A DNA stretch of 64,000 nt from positions 185,357,770 through 185,421,769 of the forward strand of contig NC_081406.1 in assembly GCF_030272615.1 (NCBI RefSeq), in the 5' to 3' direction. Shown piece by piece: positions 44,019-56,090 of this stretch (the stretch's first letter is position 1; every line of letters begins with the position of its first letter). The notes beneath the pieces are model-generated. The model was not told the origin of the DNA, did not search any database, and saw only the letters and a program-made list of their open reading frames with translations. Source of the DNA: Cryptomeria japonica. Taxonomy: Eukaryota > Streptophyta > Pinopsida > Cupressales > Cupressaceae. Both the position numbers and the translations under genes were made by a program.

Positions 44019-45493
44019 TGTTGGCATATGTGAAGAACTTGGTGACATGATGATATTGTATGTTGTCATTGATGTCAATATGCTGAAGTATGAATTGGTA
44101 TATTGTAGTAAACAAACTAGCAAGAGAACTGGTATGATAATGTGAACCGGTATATGCGAAAAAGTGAAGCAGTATTTTGGAATGAGAACCAGTATATGGG
44201 AAGTTTTGTATCGGGGTTTCATTTGGCATGACTATCGGTTGGTAGTCTCAACCTTAGGATTTCCGGTTGATGCATTCCAAGCTTGTGTGATTCAACTGAT
44301 GACATTTTGTGATGAGTTAGTATTGTAATGAAGACTAGATAGTGTTGCCACATCATCCTTGTGCATGTGAAGGATTTTATTGAGGATCTTGCATGGAGAC
44401 TGATCATATCTACCTCGGGAATGTGCGAAGTCTCTATAAACGGTGGAGAGGGCATGATGGGTTATCAACTTCCTGAAGCAGCAAAGAATGAACATTGGAG
44501 AATGTCTTGAGATATGCTCAAGACCGTTGTATTCAATGCAGTATGATTAACGGCCAGGATTGAACTGATTGAATTGTTTAACCTAAATGTTTATGGTTTA
44601 GGGTTTATGCTACTGACCTATCTATTTCCTATAAGGTCGATGATGTTTTTCATTTCGAGTTTGTTGGCAAATGCTATGTGTGTATCCAAGTGAAGAGATA
44701 CTTGACTCTTACCAGACTGGAGAAGTGTATTGATACCTGTAGAGTGTGATTGTAGAAGCAAAGGAGCTAAAGTGGATCTGCCTTGGCATTGAGTGTTGTT
44801 ATTAGATCAGTGCATTACCTATTGACTTCTAACCATTTCAGCAGTTGGAAAATCCCTTAACTAGGTAGCTTTAAGAGGCTTTTGTGTAAATCCTTTAACA
44901 GGGTGAATCAAATCAATGAGTTCTTTAAATCTTCTTGCGAGGTAACCTTTAATAGGGATCTAACCTTTAATCGAGTATTTAGCCATCCCTTAATCGGGTG
45001 ATCCCTAGCAGGATCTGTTCCTAGCAGAATCTATTGTAAAAGTCTTTAATTGGACTAGGCTCCTAACAGAGCGAAATTCAAAAGAGTTCAACGAAAAGCT
45101 TGTAGGTATTCATCCCCATCGTGGTTTTTCCCAGTTGGGTTTCCACATGAAAAATCAATGTGTCATGTGTGATGCTTTAATATTTTCTGTCAAGTGGTGA
45201 AGCATGTTGAACTGGTAGTCATTATATTTCTGATGATATATTACTTGTTTATGCATATGGGTGAACTGGAAATGGGATATTAGATTGTGTAGTGATCTAA
45301 GTGTTTACCGATTTATGTCATTCATACTCTCACTGTGTGTAACCGGTAGTGCCCTAATTTAGACTGGTGTTACTATTTACTAGTTATGTGCAGTCTTTGC
45401 AGTCAAACTACTTGATGAAAAGTTTTTGTCTATACTGATTCACCCCCCTCTCTCAGTACCGGTTTGGTACTAATTGTTCATCATTATTCATCA
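44019..45493 (+). repeat. 5' LTR of element D
   Basis: From TGTTGGCATATG to ttattcatca (45493). The TATA box tataaa is at 44435-44440. The end block ctgattcacc/C-tract/ctctcag is near 45426-45448. It carries many ACCGGTAT-type words and their decayed forms (accagtat, actggtat). Confidence 0.9.
44435..44440 (+). promoter_or_regulatory. TATA box of element D 5' LTR
   Basis: Tataaa within tctctataaacggtgg. In the 3' LTR the same place reads tctctgtaaatggtgg, so that promoter copy has lost its TATA box by one substitution. Confidence 0.55.
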
Positions 45494-45495
45494 AT

Positions 45496-45507
45496 TGGTA
45501 TCAGAGC
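45496..45507 (+). promoter_or_regulatory. Primer binding site of element D (initiator tRNA-Met)
   Basis: TGGTATCAGAGC starts two bases after the LTR end (after at). It is the classical Copia site complementary to initiator methionine tRNA, and identical to element B's site. Confidence 0.9.
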
Positions 45508-45564
45508 ATCTTCTAGGTCCTGTGTGTTGTAAGCTTAACTGCTTGAGGAAAATATCCTACTCTA

Positions 45565-48500
45565 ATGATGGAGAGGGAAGGCCCAAAGTTCAACAGAGAT
45601 AACTTTAAGATATGGAAAGACAAAATGAAGATCTACATCAAAAGCATGGGTGCTCAACACTGGAGCTATGTTGAGAATGCTTATGTTATTCCTACCGGTA
45701 CTCTCACCGATGATAAAAAAAGAGAGATTTAGGAGAATGGGCAAGTCATGGAACCCCTAATCAGCAGTCTATCTGACATTGAGTTTATTGATGTTTAGGA
45801 TAAAGATAATCCCAAAGAAGTATGGGATGCTCTGGAGAATATCTATGGCAGTGATGAGCATGTGAAACAAGCTAAGGAAGAGAGACTTAGGGGAAAGTTT
45901 GAAGACATGCAGATGGTTGAAGGAGAGACCATTCAACAATATGGAATAAGAATCAAAATTGTTGTTGGAGACATCAAGAGTGTAGGAGGTAAAATAGATG
46001 ATTCCACTATTGTTAGCAAAGTCTTGAGATCCTTGTTACCAGTCTATGCAATAAGAGTTGCATCTATTTAGGAGTTGAGGTCTATAGACAAGAAAAAGGT
46101 ATCCCTAGACTCCATCATTACTAAGTTGACAACTTATGAGCTAAATAATTATGATGGCAGTATTCAGAAGACTGAATCAACCTTTAGAGCATCTATAGCA
46201 CCATCTAGAAAGGGTAAAGAAGCTAGTACCAGTTATGAACCAAGACAAAGCAAAGAAATGGATGATGAGGAGATCCTAATGGAATTTGAATCTCTTCTTG
46301 CCAAGAGACTTCCTAAGGGAACTGGTAAATACAAAGGTAAGCTCCCTTTGAAATTCTTTTCTTGCAATAGGATAGGAAACATTTCTGTAAACTGTCCTAA
46401 TGGTGATAATAAGGACAAACCAGAGAAGTTCAAGAAGTTTAAAGGAGGAAATAGGAGAAACTAGTTTGTAGTAGTTGATGAAGGTGTCACTGATGAGGAA
46501 TCAGAAGATGAAGAAAGTGAAGACATTGTGTTTGTAGCAATTAACAAAGATGTGTCAGACAAGAAGGCTCTTGTCTCCTACTTTGATAATTCCAATGAGT
46601 GGATTATTGGCAGTGGTTGTTCTCACCACATGACTGGTGATTGGAGTAAGTTTTTGTCTCTAGAAGAGTATGATGGTGGTGTGGTCCAATTTGGTAATGA
46701 TGCACCATGTATGGTAAAAGGCAAAGGGTCCATCTCTCTAAATGGAAAAAGTAGTGTTGATAATGTGTATTGGGTAGAAGGTCTCAGGCACAACCTTTTG
46801 AGTGTTGCCCAACTGAATGACAATGGACTCACTCTGGAATTTAAAGATGGAGTGTGCAAGATAAAAGGAAAGAGTGGTGAACTGATGGCCACCGGTATGC
46901 AGACCAGAGGTAACTTATTTCAGTTGAATGCAAATATCAGTACATGTCTAATGGCTAAGTTTGATGATAGCCAGATATGGCATAGGAGACTTTGCCATGT
47001 AAACTTTGATAATATTGTGAATGCCAATAAGATCAAAGTAGTTAGAGGATTGCCTATGCTGAGAAAACTGGAGACTCCTTTGTGCAGAGAGTTTCAACTA
47101 GGGAAAATGTCTTCCTCAACCTTCAAAGGTAAACCTTTCACTGTAGGCATTCTACTTGATCTTGTGCATACTGATTTGTGTGGTCCTATGAAAACTAGGA
47201 GTGTGCAAGGCAATAGGTACTTTATGATTCTCATTTATGACTACTCAAGAATGATGTGGGTCACATTATTGAAAGATAAGTCTGAAGCTTTTAGAAAGTT
47301 AGAAGCTTTTAGAGAACTAGGTGCAAAGGAAAGTGGTAAGAGGATTAAGTGCCTAAGAACTGATCAAGGAGGAGAATTCACGTCTGGTGAATTCAATAAG
47401 TATTGTGAAGAGAACGACATCAAGAGGCAACCGTCTGCCCCCTGAACTCCACAACAAAATGGCCTAGTAGAGAGGAACAACTAGACTGTAGTTGAAGTAG
47501 CCAGAATGATGTTGATTCAAGGGAAGGTTTCTCACACCTTTTGGAGAGAAGCGGTGAGCATTGCAGTCTACACAATGAACTGGGTACTCATCAAGAAAGG
47601 TAAGGATAAAACACCTTATGAGTATTGGACCGGTAAGACTCTCATAGTAAGCTACTTTAGAGTGTTTGGTAGCAAATGTTATATCAAGAGGAGTGAACAT
47701 CAGAGCAAGTTTGATGCAAAATGTGATGAAGGAATATTCCTAGGATATTCCACCAAGAGTAAATCTCTTAAGTGTTTCAACAATAAGACTCAGAAAATTG
47801 TTGAAAGTATTAATGTCAGAGTTGATGAAACCTCTAAGAAACCTGAGAAAATTGGCAATGAGCGAGTGGTAGATGAACTAGTTGTAACCTTCTGGGAATT
47901 GGTTGAAAAACAACCTAGCACCAATAACAGTGCTCCTACACTAGTAGATGTTGATATTGATGAAGATGAGGACGAAGAAGAAAAGAAAGAAGAAATAACT
48001 AATATCATTCCTAGATATGTAAAGCTGAATCATGATCCAAAATAGATCATAGGAGACAAGGATGCAGGAATTCTTACAAGAAGTAAGGTCAAAGAAAATT
48101 CTTGCATGATCTCTGAATTTGAGCCTAAAACATTTAAAGAGGCACATAACAATGAAGACTGGATCAAGGCAATGGAAGAGGAACTTGACCAGATAGAAAA
48201 GAATGGTACATGTACTTTGGTACCCAGAACTAAGCATAAAAATTTCATTGGCACCAAATGGGTTTTCAAAAATAAGTTGAATGAAGATGGCACAGTGGTA
48301 AGAAACAAAGCTAGACTGGTGTGTAAGGGATATGCTCAAGAACAAGGAGAAGACTATGGAGAAACCTTTTCTCCAGTAGCTAGATTGGAAGGAGTTCGTA
48401 TGCTTCTTGCATATGAAGCCTTCAAGGGATTTAAAGTTTATCAAATGGATGTAAAATCTCCATTTCTGAATGGAATACTTGAAGAGGAGGTGTATATAGA

Positions 48501-49694
48501 GTAACCAGATGGGTTCGCCCTATCAGAAGACAATGAAATGGTGTGTAGGCTACATAAAGCCCTATATGGATTGAAGTAGGCACCTAGAGCATGGTATGAA
48601 CACTTACACTCCCATCTTGTGAAGATTGGATTTGAAATAACAAGTGAAGATAGCAATATCTACTCGAAATTAGAAGGAGATCAGATTCTGATATGTGAGT
48701 TATTTGTTGATGACATAATTTTTGGTGGAGATGACAAGATGAGTCATGATTTTGCAGATGAGATGAAGAAGGAATTTGAGATGTCACTTATAGGGGAAAT
48801 TAAGTTCTTCATTGGACTACAAATTCAACAAATGAAAGATGGTTCTTCATTGGACTACAAATTCAACAAATGAAAGATGGTATCTTTATCACTCAGTCTA
48901 AGTATGTCAAAGAGGTGTTGAAGACCTTTGGCATGGAAGACAGCAAACCAGTTGGTACACTGATAGTGACCGGTTGTAAATTATCAAAAGAGGATGACTC
49001 AGTGTTGGTTAATGAGAAGGAATATTGATCAATGATTGGTAAGTTGCACTATGTAATACATAGAAGATCGGACATTGCACATGTAGTATGCATTACTGCA
49101 TGGTTCTAGAAAAGTCCAAGAGAATCCCACTTGGTAGCAGTCAAGCGGATTCTTAGATATCTGAAGGGAACTATTGACTATAGATTATGGTATCCATACA
49201 GTAATCATTTCAACCCGAAAGTGTTTACAGATGCAGATTGGGCTGGTAATGTGGACAACCGGAAAAGCACAATTGGTGGAGTATTCTTTCTTGGTGGTAG
49301 ACTGGTCTCATGGATGAGTAAGAAGCAGAGTTGTATCTCTCAGTCTACAATAGAAGTGGAATATGTTGCAGCATTTATGAACTGCACCCAGACAATCTGG
49401 ATGAAGAATGTATTAAGTGGCTTCAAAGTTCCTATATCTAGACCGGTAAGTATATTTTGTGACAACACAAGTGCAATCAACATTTCCAAGAATCTAGTTT
49501 TACATGCTAGAACCAAGCACTTCAAGCTCAAGAATCATTTCTTGAGGGACAAGGTTCAGAACAAAGAGGTTGTATTGGAACATGTTTTCAGTAAGGAGCA
49601 GTTAGCAAACATGTTCACCAAGCCTCTATCAAAGGCTACATTTACCTATTTAAGAGGTGAATTAGGGGTGCTTCCCCTTAAAGAGGTGAACTAA
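45565..49694 (+). pseudogene. gag-pol: Copia gag-pol polyprotein of element D
   Basis: One frame from the ATG at 45565. Order: Gag (W-K-D-K-M-K; V-W-D-A-L-E-N-I-Y-G), decayed zinc knuckle C-N-R-I-G-N-I-S-V-N-C (46365-46400; His lost), protease (46604; G-S-G-C-S-H-H-M where D-S-G is expected, catalytic Asp lost), integrase (W-H-R-R-L-C-H; H-T-D-L-C-G-P; zinc Cys changed in C-R-E-F), RT ([14 protein letters not shown] near 48703), RNase H (F-T-D-A-D-W-A-G-N; F-C-D-N-T-S-A-I), and end at 49694. In-frame stops: 45730, 45796, 46069, 46462, 47443, 47482, 48043, 48502, 48577, 49026 and 49107. All fit C-to-T or G-to-A change. The only frameshift is a 38-base tandem duplication at 48805-48880. About 1,364 codons once, typical for Copia. 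Confidence 0.92.
48805..48880 (+). repeat. 38-base tandem duplication in element D RT
   Basis: The unit starting ttcttcattggactac is present twice in a row (48805-48842 and 48843-48880), identical. It shifts the reading frame by two bases; all coding sequence after it is open in the shifted frame. Element C has a single copy (from 11770). Confidence 0.95.
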
Positions 49695-49937
49695 AGGTGT
49701 GTGCTCCACACTAGTCAGGTATTGCAATTGATAAATATTTTTCAGGATTGGTGTGTTGAAGGATGCTACTCCTTAGGGGGAGAAACATAGTGGAACATAG
49801 CTATTTGTGCCTCCACTTTGGCATTGTTGTCAAAGGGGGAGAAGATGTGAAGCGGAGAAGATATCTGTAGTAATGGGGAGAAGATGTGAAGCAGAAAGAT
49901 ATCTTTGTATCTTGCCATCAATGCCAAAGGGGGAGAT
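49695..49937 (+). mobile_element. 3' untranslated region and polypurine tract of element D
   Basis: Two copies of a gttgtcaaagggggagaagatgtgaag-like phrase (from about 49826; second, shorter copy near 49870), then atgccaaagggggaga (49921-49936), the polypurine tract directly before the 3' LTR. Confidence 0.7.
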
Positions 49938-51425
49938 TGTTGGCATATGTGCAAAACTTGGTGACATGATGATATTGTATGTTGTCATTGATGTCAATAT
50001 GTTGCAGTATGAACTGGTATATTGTAGTAAGCAAACTAGCAAGAGAACTAGTATGATAATGTGAACTGATAAATGTGAAAAAATAAAGTGGTATGTTGGA
50101 ATGAGAACCAGTATATGGGAAGTTTTGTATCAGGGTTTCATTTTGCATGACTACCGGTTGGTAGTCTCAACCTCAGGGTTTCTGGTTGATGCATTCCAAG
50201 CTTGTGTGATTCAACTGATGACATCTTGTGATGAGTTAGCATTGTAATGAAGACCAAATAGTGTTTCCATGTCAGCCTTGCACGCGTGAAGGATTTCCTT
50301 GAGGATCTTGCATGGACATTGATCCTATCTACCTCGGGAATGTGCGAAGTCTCTGTAAATGGTGGAGAGGATCTGATGGGTTATCAACTTCCTGAAGAGG
50401 CAATGGATGAACATTAGAGAATGTCTTGAGATATGTTCTAGAATGTTGTATTCAATGTAGTATGATTAATGGTCAGGATTGAACTGATTGAATTATTTAA
50501 CCTAAATGTTTAGGGTTTAGGGTTTGTGCTACCGACCTATCTGTTTCCTATAAGGTCGATGATGTTTTTCATTTTGAGTTTGTTGGAAAATGCTATGTGT
50601 GTATCCAAGTGAAGAGATACTTGATTCTTGCCAGACCAGAGAACTGTATTGATACCTGTAGAGTGTGATTACAGATGAAAATGAGCTAAAGTGGATATGC
50701 CTTGGCATTGAGTGTTTTTATTAGATTAGTGTATTACCTATTGACTTCTAACCATTTCAGCAGTTGGAAAATCCCTTAACTCAGTAGCTTTAACATGATT
50801 TTGTGTAAATTCTTTAACAGGGTGACTCAATTCAATGAGTTCTTTAAATCCTCTTGTGAGGTAACCTTTAACAGGGTTCTAACCTTTAATCGGGTATTTA
50901 GCCATCCCTTAACCGGGTGATCCCTAGAAGGATCGGTTCCTAGAAGAACCTATTGTAAAATTCTTTAACCGGACTAGGCTCCTAACAAAGCGGACTTCAA
51001 AAGAGTTCAAAGAACAACTTGTGGGTATTCATCCCCACCGTAGTTTTTCCCAGTTGGGTTTCCACATGAAAAATTGGTGTGTCATGTGCGATGCTTTTCA
51101 TGTGATGCTTTAATATTTTCTATCAAGTGGTGAAGCATGTTGAACCGGCAGTCATTATATTTTTGATGATATATTACTTGTTTATGCATACGAGTGAAGT
51201 GGAAATGAGATATTAGATTGTGTAGTGATCTAAGTGTTTACTGGTTTATGTCACTCATACTCTCACTGTGTGTAACTGGTAGTGCCCTAATTTAGACTGG
51301 TGTTATTGTTTACTAGTTATATGCAGTCTTTGCAGTCAAACTGCTTGAGAACAAGTTTTTGTCTGTATTGATTCACCCCCCCTCTCAGTATCGATTTCGT
51401 ACTAACTGTTGATCATTATTCATCA
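49938..51425 (+). repeat. 3' LTR of element D
   Basis: 1,488 bases, TGTTGGCATATG to ttattcatca, followed by gatca. Compared with the 5' LTR it has a short duplication around 51088-51115 (gatgcttttcatgtgatgc) and the TATA box mutation noted for the 5' copy. Confidence 0.9.
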
Positions 51426-51430
51426 GATCA

Positions 51431-53383
51431 TCCCATCACACTTAAATTTTTTTCCCATCACACTAAGCTTTCCCATTCTTTCTAAGCTTATTCCATCAAA
51501 CTAAGATTCTTCTTAACTTGCTCATTATCCAAATGTCCATCTACACGAGCCTAAAATCTTAGCAGTCAATTCTTGCATCTGCATTCATGTGTGCATACCA
51601 TCTACTCTGTTGCCCGTTCAATCCTAAGAGTTAACTTTTTCCCATCAAGATACGCCCTTCCCATGTTTGGAACTTATCATCCTAGTCCTAGTCCTACTAT
51701 TGGAAAGAGATGGCAATTAGCCATGTGCATGTTGTTTGCCTGATTTTGTCTATTGCTTTGATTTGTATCTTTGTGTCCTTTGACTACTCCTATGTACAGT
51801 TGTCAAGATCTTCCTATATCTTGGTATGTCTTGGTTTGGTGTATACTGGAGCATGTTTTTGTTGTATGGTGTGTTTGAGCATTTCTCATGCATAATCTGC
51901 TATTCTTGCATTTACATCATCATGATGTTTCCAAGGGTGTGTACAAGAGATACTTATTGTCTGAGAGTCTAGTCCATGCCTCGGATCCTTAAAACATTCA
52001 AATTCCTATAATTAGTGATGTAGATCATCCTTGGGAATATTAAACTAGGTTTTCTCTTGACATCTACACAACAACAAAACATCCCTACTCCATTCACTTC
52101 ATTTTTGCATTTCATCCCATTCCCTTATCTTGGAGACCTCAATTTATTCATTTTCTCCTCTTCTTTTGTCTAGTCTCGTATCATTGTATTATGGCTAGTA
52201 CATTACAAAATTTATTTCATTCCACCTTTTGCATTGTCATTATCATTTAGTTTCATCATTATCATAGCATCTTCACTTAGTTACATTTTCCTTTTAGAAA
52301 CATTTAATCATTATCATTTAGCATTATAGGTTCATTTTCATTATCATTGTCATTTGGTATTACATTATCATTGAATTTTCATTTTAGGTGCATTTTATCC
52401 TTGTTATTATCATTTACTTCCATTTTGATTACATTTTCATGATCATATAGCTACATTCATTTTGAACTTATTATCATTTAAGTCATATTTTTCTATTAGT
52501 TGCATTCATTGTAATTCATTTCCAATTAGGTGCATTTTTATAAATTGCATTCATTTCATTTAGTTGCATTTTAACATTTGGAACAATTCATATTGCATTT
52601 ATCATATCACATATCAATCATCTCATATTACATCCATCAAATCATATGTACATCAAATCACAAATAAATTACTAGCTATATTTCAACTCCTAAAGGCATG
52701 CAATACAAGATATGAGTTGAAATAAAGGTAATTGCAATGATTTCAAATGCACATAAATCATGTAGAACATCCATTGCATTATATACATCACAAATAAGAA
52801 TCAACATCACATATAATCACTAAATCATGTTTCTCTTGCACCAATGGGGAATGCCTATGCAGGAATTGATCCCCCATGCAAACGCTAAAATGATGATTGA
52901 CATTTACACCCTGACAAGTTTTCTACCCTATTTAATACCCCTAATTTATGCTAATATACTAAATGATAGGTAGGTTGGGGTACATACTACTGATCCATAC
53001 TCAATTGGTCATCGGTACAGTTGGACTCTCTCGGCCCGATGCTCGTGGTGTAGAATGTGGACCATGGCTCCTAGGTGCTCTAATCTCTCTTAATCTCCAA
53101 GGTGTATGTGTGACAATAACCCCTCCTAGGGCTTTGTGTGGCTTATATATCCCCCCCCCCCCTCACCCCCTTTTTCTCATTTTCTTCCATCTCTTTCCCT
53201 TTTCTCATTTTCTTCCACATTTCTTTCCCCTTCCTATTATTTTCTTCTTTTTTCCAAGATTTTTCTCCAAAAAAAATTCAAAATTTCCTTAAATAAATTC
53301 TCAAGGGGGCATATACCACTCGCGTCTTCACACTGGGGCATCATCCTTCTGTCTTTTACCCCACGCCAATTTTTTCGCTATGT
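51431..53383 (+). mobile_element. 3' non-coding region of element G, right of insertion D
   Basis: No credible gene. About 52200-52640 is tcatttNN-rich like 36180-36600 in element F. About 53145-53165 is a C-run. The plant-mobile-domain gene present at the corresponding place of element F is not seen here. A small TATA-like tatatatcc (53139) is followed by the C-run; no function is assigned. Confidence 0.45.
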
Positions 53384-53398
53384 AAAAGAGGGGCAAAA
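53384..53398 (+). promoter_or_regulatory. Polypurine tract of element G
   Basis: aaaagaggggcaaaa lies directly before the LTR start of element G, as expected for a Tat-lineage 3' end. Confidence 0.6.
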
Positions 53399-54226
53399 TA
53401 TAGATGCCTAATACTTATTTAATTAGTTTATCCTTTCTACATAATTAACTAATTTAATTATGTCATCCCTATTCCTCTCAGAATGAATTAAAATTCAATT
53501 AATTTTTTAATTATAGTCTAATTATTAATTTATCAAAATAAATTAATTATTCACCTTTTCTTCCAAAGTCCCTTTAATTAGTTGTTAATTAATTTTAATT
53601 AAATTAACTTAAGTCATTTGATTCCTATAAATCACTTCTTCTAATCATCACTTAGCCTAATTAATTCTTGTAGAAGCCTAATTATCATTATTTCGCAATT
53701 TTATAATCCATCCACTCATTCTCTCTCCTCATGTCATATCCTCCTAACTTGCCCACTTTCTCTCATAATCCCTCATTACGTCACCTAATACCCTCACTAA
53801 TCATTTGAACATTCCTAATCCCCAAAACTAGGAATAAGTCAACCATTTTCTAGAAATGGTTTGTCCCCTCTCAAACTCCAACCTTAAATGCACCAACTTT
53901 GGTCATATCAAAGGATTTCAATTTTTTCTCTTTCCCATGCTCCTTTCACTTCCCAATGAATTTTTAATTCCTTTTATATTCCCTTTCTCCCATTCAATCT
54001 TCCATTTTGGAATTTTAAACTTCTTTTATTTTTCCAAAGTGCATTGGGCACTCTTCCCTATGCACCTTGGGGAGTATGGAGACAAGAAATGCCTTTATGG
54101 AAAATCTCTTGGTCTCTACACCTTGTGCTCTCAATCCCTTCCATCATTTTCCTTCAATCTCCATGCTCCATTCCAAATCAACTTGGCCCTCTATTCTCCT
54201 GCCTTCAAATCTATAAATTGTGGTCT
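53399..54226 (+). repeat. 3' LTR of element G, cut after its TATA box
   Basis: Begins TATAGATGCCTAATAC, which compares with the TGTAGACACCTAA start of element H; the terminal TG became TA. It is AT-rich with taatta words as in element F's LTR, then a C-rich stretch. The TATA box ctataaatt (54211-54219) is followed at 54227 by foreign sequence, so the R/U5 part is missing. Confidence 0.55.
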
Positions 54227-55243
54227 TGTCATGCCCAAACTTTTGGGCAAAAACACACACAACAATTTTTATTTTTGAAACACTTAATTATATACAACCT
54301 ATGCTTAATTAGATGTGACAACTTAACAAATTGTTCCAAGCGGAATCTTAAATTATAATAAAACGTTTTCTAACGTGAGTGATGAATAGTACAAATTTAC
54401 CTAGAAGCCTTAGGTTTCTATAAAACTCCTAGATGACAACGTTAGGATATTCCTATCATATCAAATTACGATAACTCCTATAATCAAACGGAACAAAATG
54501 ATTTTATAAGGACAATAATAAATTCACATCAAATGTCCCTTTTATTACAGTTGCAAATTATAATTCTTAATTAGATCGACTTCTACTAAATAGGCATTAA
54601 TATAATTACTTGCTTCAATAATAATTATTTATCTCCTAACACATTTCCTCCATCCATGATAATATATCCTTCCTTTATAGCTTGATTAAATATTGCGTCT
54701 ATAAATTAATTATTAATATTATTTTAACGTTATAATATTAATTAGTCGAGCAAATGAAAATTGAAGTGTCAAACATTAAAATGTTAGTTGCTTTATTTAG
54801 TATAAGATTCCATCTAGGCTAAATGAATTCGCAAGATCGAGATCTTGGACTTATTTTCAAGTATATATAACTCCACCATGATATCCTCTTCCAAAGAAAT
54901 TATTATTATCCCACCAATTAATTAAATATATAAATTCACTAAGCACAAATCTCTACATTAATTGACAAGAGATACTATCAATCTCAAATAATCTTTTAAT
55001 TACACGAAGCATTAATTATATCAAATCTAATATTTAGACTATTAACAACTTAGTATTTAGGGAGCGATAAATATAATGCATTTAAAATTCATCTAGAGGT
55101 TAAAGTGACCTTTACTAGCATTTGCTTCATAACTCTAGTTAATGTTGACCAAATAAATGATTCCCTAAGGTAAAAATACTAGTAAAGCACCTATTAATAC
55201 ATGCTAATAAAATAAAACCCATTAGTTGTCAATTGAAAACTAG

Positions 55244-55304
<61 letters not shown>

Positions 55305-55680
55305 ATATATATATTTTTACATACTTATAAGCTTTTCTATAGCCTAAATGTAATATATCCCTATATACCCTATCTAGAAAATGCCTTATAAAAGTTCACT
55401 ATTATATGTATATTTTTTTTATATATATAATTAACATGTGTAAATTAGCACTTATATGAATTTATTAACTTAAGAAATTTAAATATAAACTATTAGTATT
55501 CAAAAGTATATATGGGATACCCTATTCAAAACTTGAATAGGGTTTCCTCCCTTTTCTTTTATTTCACTTAAACCATTTAATATTTGTAACCCTAGATTTA
55601 AAGTTACATTTACCACACATATTTTATTTTAATCTATTCTAAGTTTTGCCTAACTTGAAATTTGGATTAGGGTATGTATG
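54227..55680 (+). repeat. Uncharacterised AT-rich repeat with palindromic LTR-like start
   Basis: Starts TGTCATGCCC followed by aaacttttgggca, an inverted repeat of tgccc/gggca typical of the tip of some plant Gypsy LTRs. After that it is AT-rich DNA (taattaatta words) with no ORF and no second copy in the window. A TA microsatellite lies at 55247-55301. Confidence 0.35.
55247..55301. repeat. (TA)n microsatellite
   Basis: About 27 TA units without interruption. Further TA runs are at 56057-56088 and in 56160-56240. Confidence 0.95.
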
Positions 55681-55689
55681 TTTTGTAGG

Positions 55690-55985
55690 TTTGGAGGAGT
55701 CATGGCGGAGGAAGAGTTTTTGAGTGGCAGCAAGGTTTAATGGAGGCCATGGGGTGCACAGAGGGCGGAGGTGGAGGAGACCCTGGGGGCTCCCCACAGG
55801 GACGGCTGCAGCTGTGCCTGCGGGTCATGGCCCACAACGCGGCCTTGGCCGCCGCTATGGGACATAGCTCGTAGCCCGGCTGTGTCACCGTTGGGGGGCA
55901 CCACCCACAGGGAGGTGCCGAAGCCTCCACAACTGTGGGTTGCGGCCCATAGCGTGCCGGGGGAGGGGGGGGCGAGGCTCCCCCT
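55690..55985. other. GC-rich island in AT-rich DNA
   Basis: Sharply GC-rich (ggcggaggtggagg, gcctgcgggtcatggccc), bounded by AT-rich DNA and TA repeats. Internally it repeats a gggtcatggcccacaacgcgg-like phrase two to three times (gggttgcggcccatagcg; gctatgggacatagc). Long ORFs on both strands here are due to the base composition; the minus-strand 145-codon reading is Pro-rich with poly-Tyr/Ile from the TA repeat and is not a gene. Origin unknown. Confidence 0.6.
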
Positions 55986-56052
55986 TTTGGTTTTTTTTTT
56001 TTTGATTTAAAAATAATTTTAGTGCTCCCTTTTTTTAATATATATATTTTTA

Positions 56053-56090
<38 letters not shown>

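Larger units (their letters stand above)
44014..51430 (+). mobile_element. Full-length Copia element D with target duplication gatca
   Basis: gatca at 44014-44018 and 51426-51430 flanks two LTRs of about 1.48 kb in direct orientation. The parts in order are: primer binding site, single-frame gag-pol, polypurine tract, 3' LTR. It is complete in structure but dead in coding. It belongs to the same family as fragment C. Inserted in the 3' region of element G. LTR identity is about 91-93 percent by eye, so it is not recent. Confidence 0.92.

Noticed and set aside
43450-53398. An env-like gene in the 3' region of element G
   Set aside because: No ORF, signal peptide or membrane-segment pattern is visible apart from the inserted Copia element.
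53136-53411. Pro/Ser-rich small ORFs near the C-run
   Set aside because: They derive from the C-run and pyrimidine tract; no homology and no stable start.
55247-55301. TA tract as replication origin or matrix attachment signal
   Set aside because: A simple microsatellite explains it; nothing else supports an origin.
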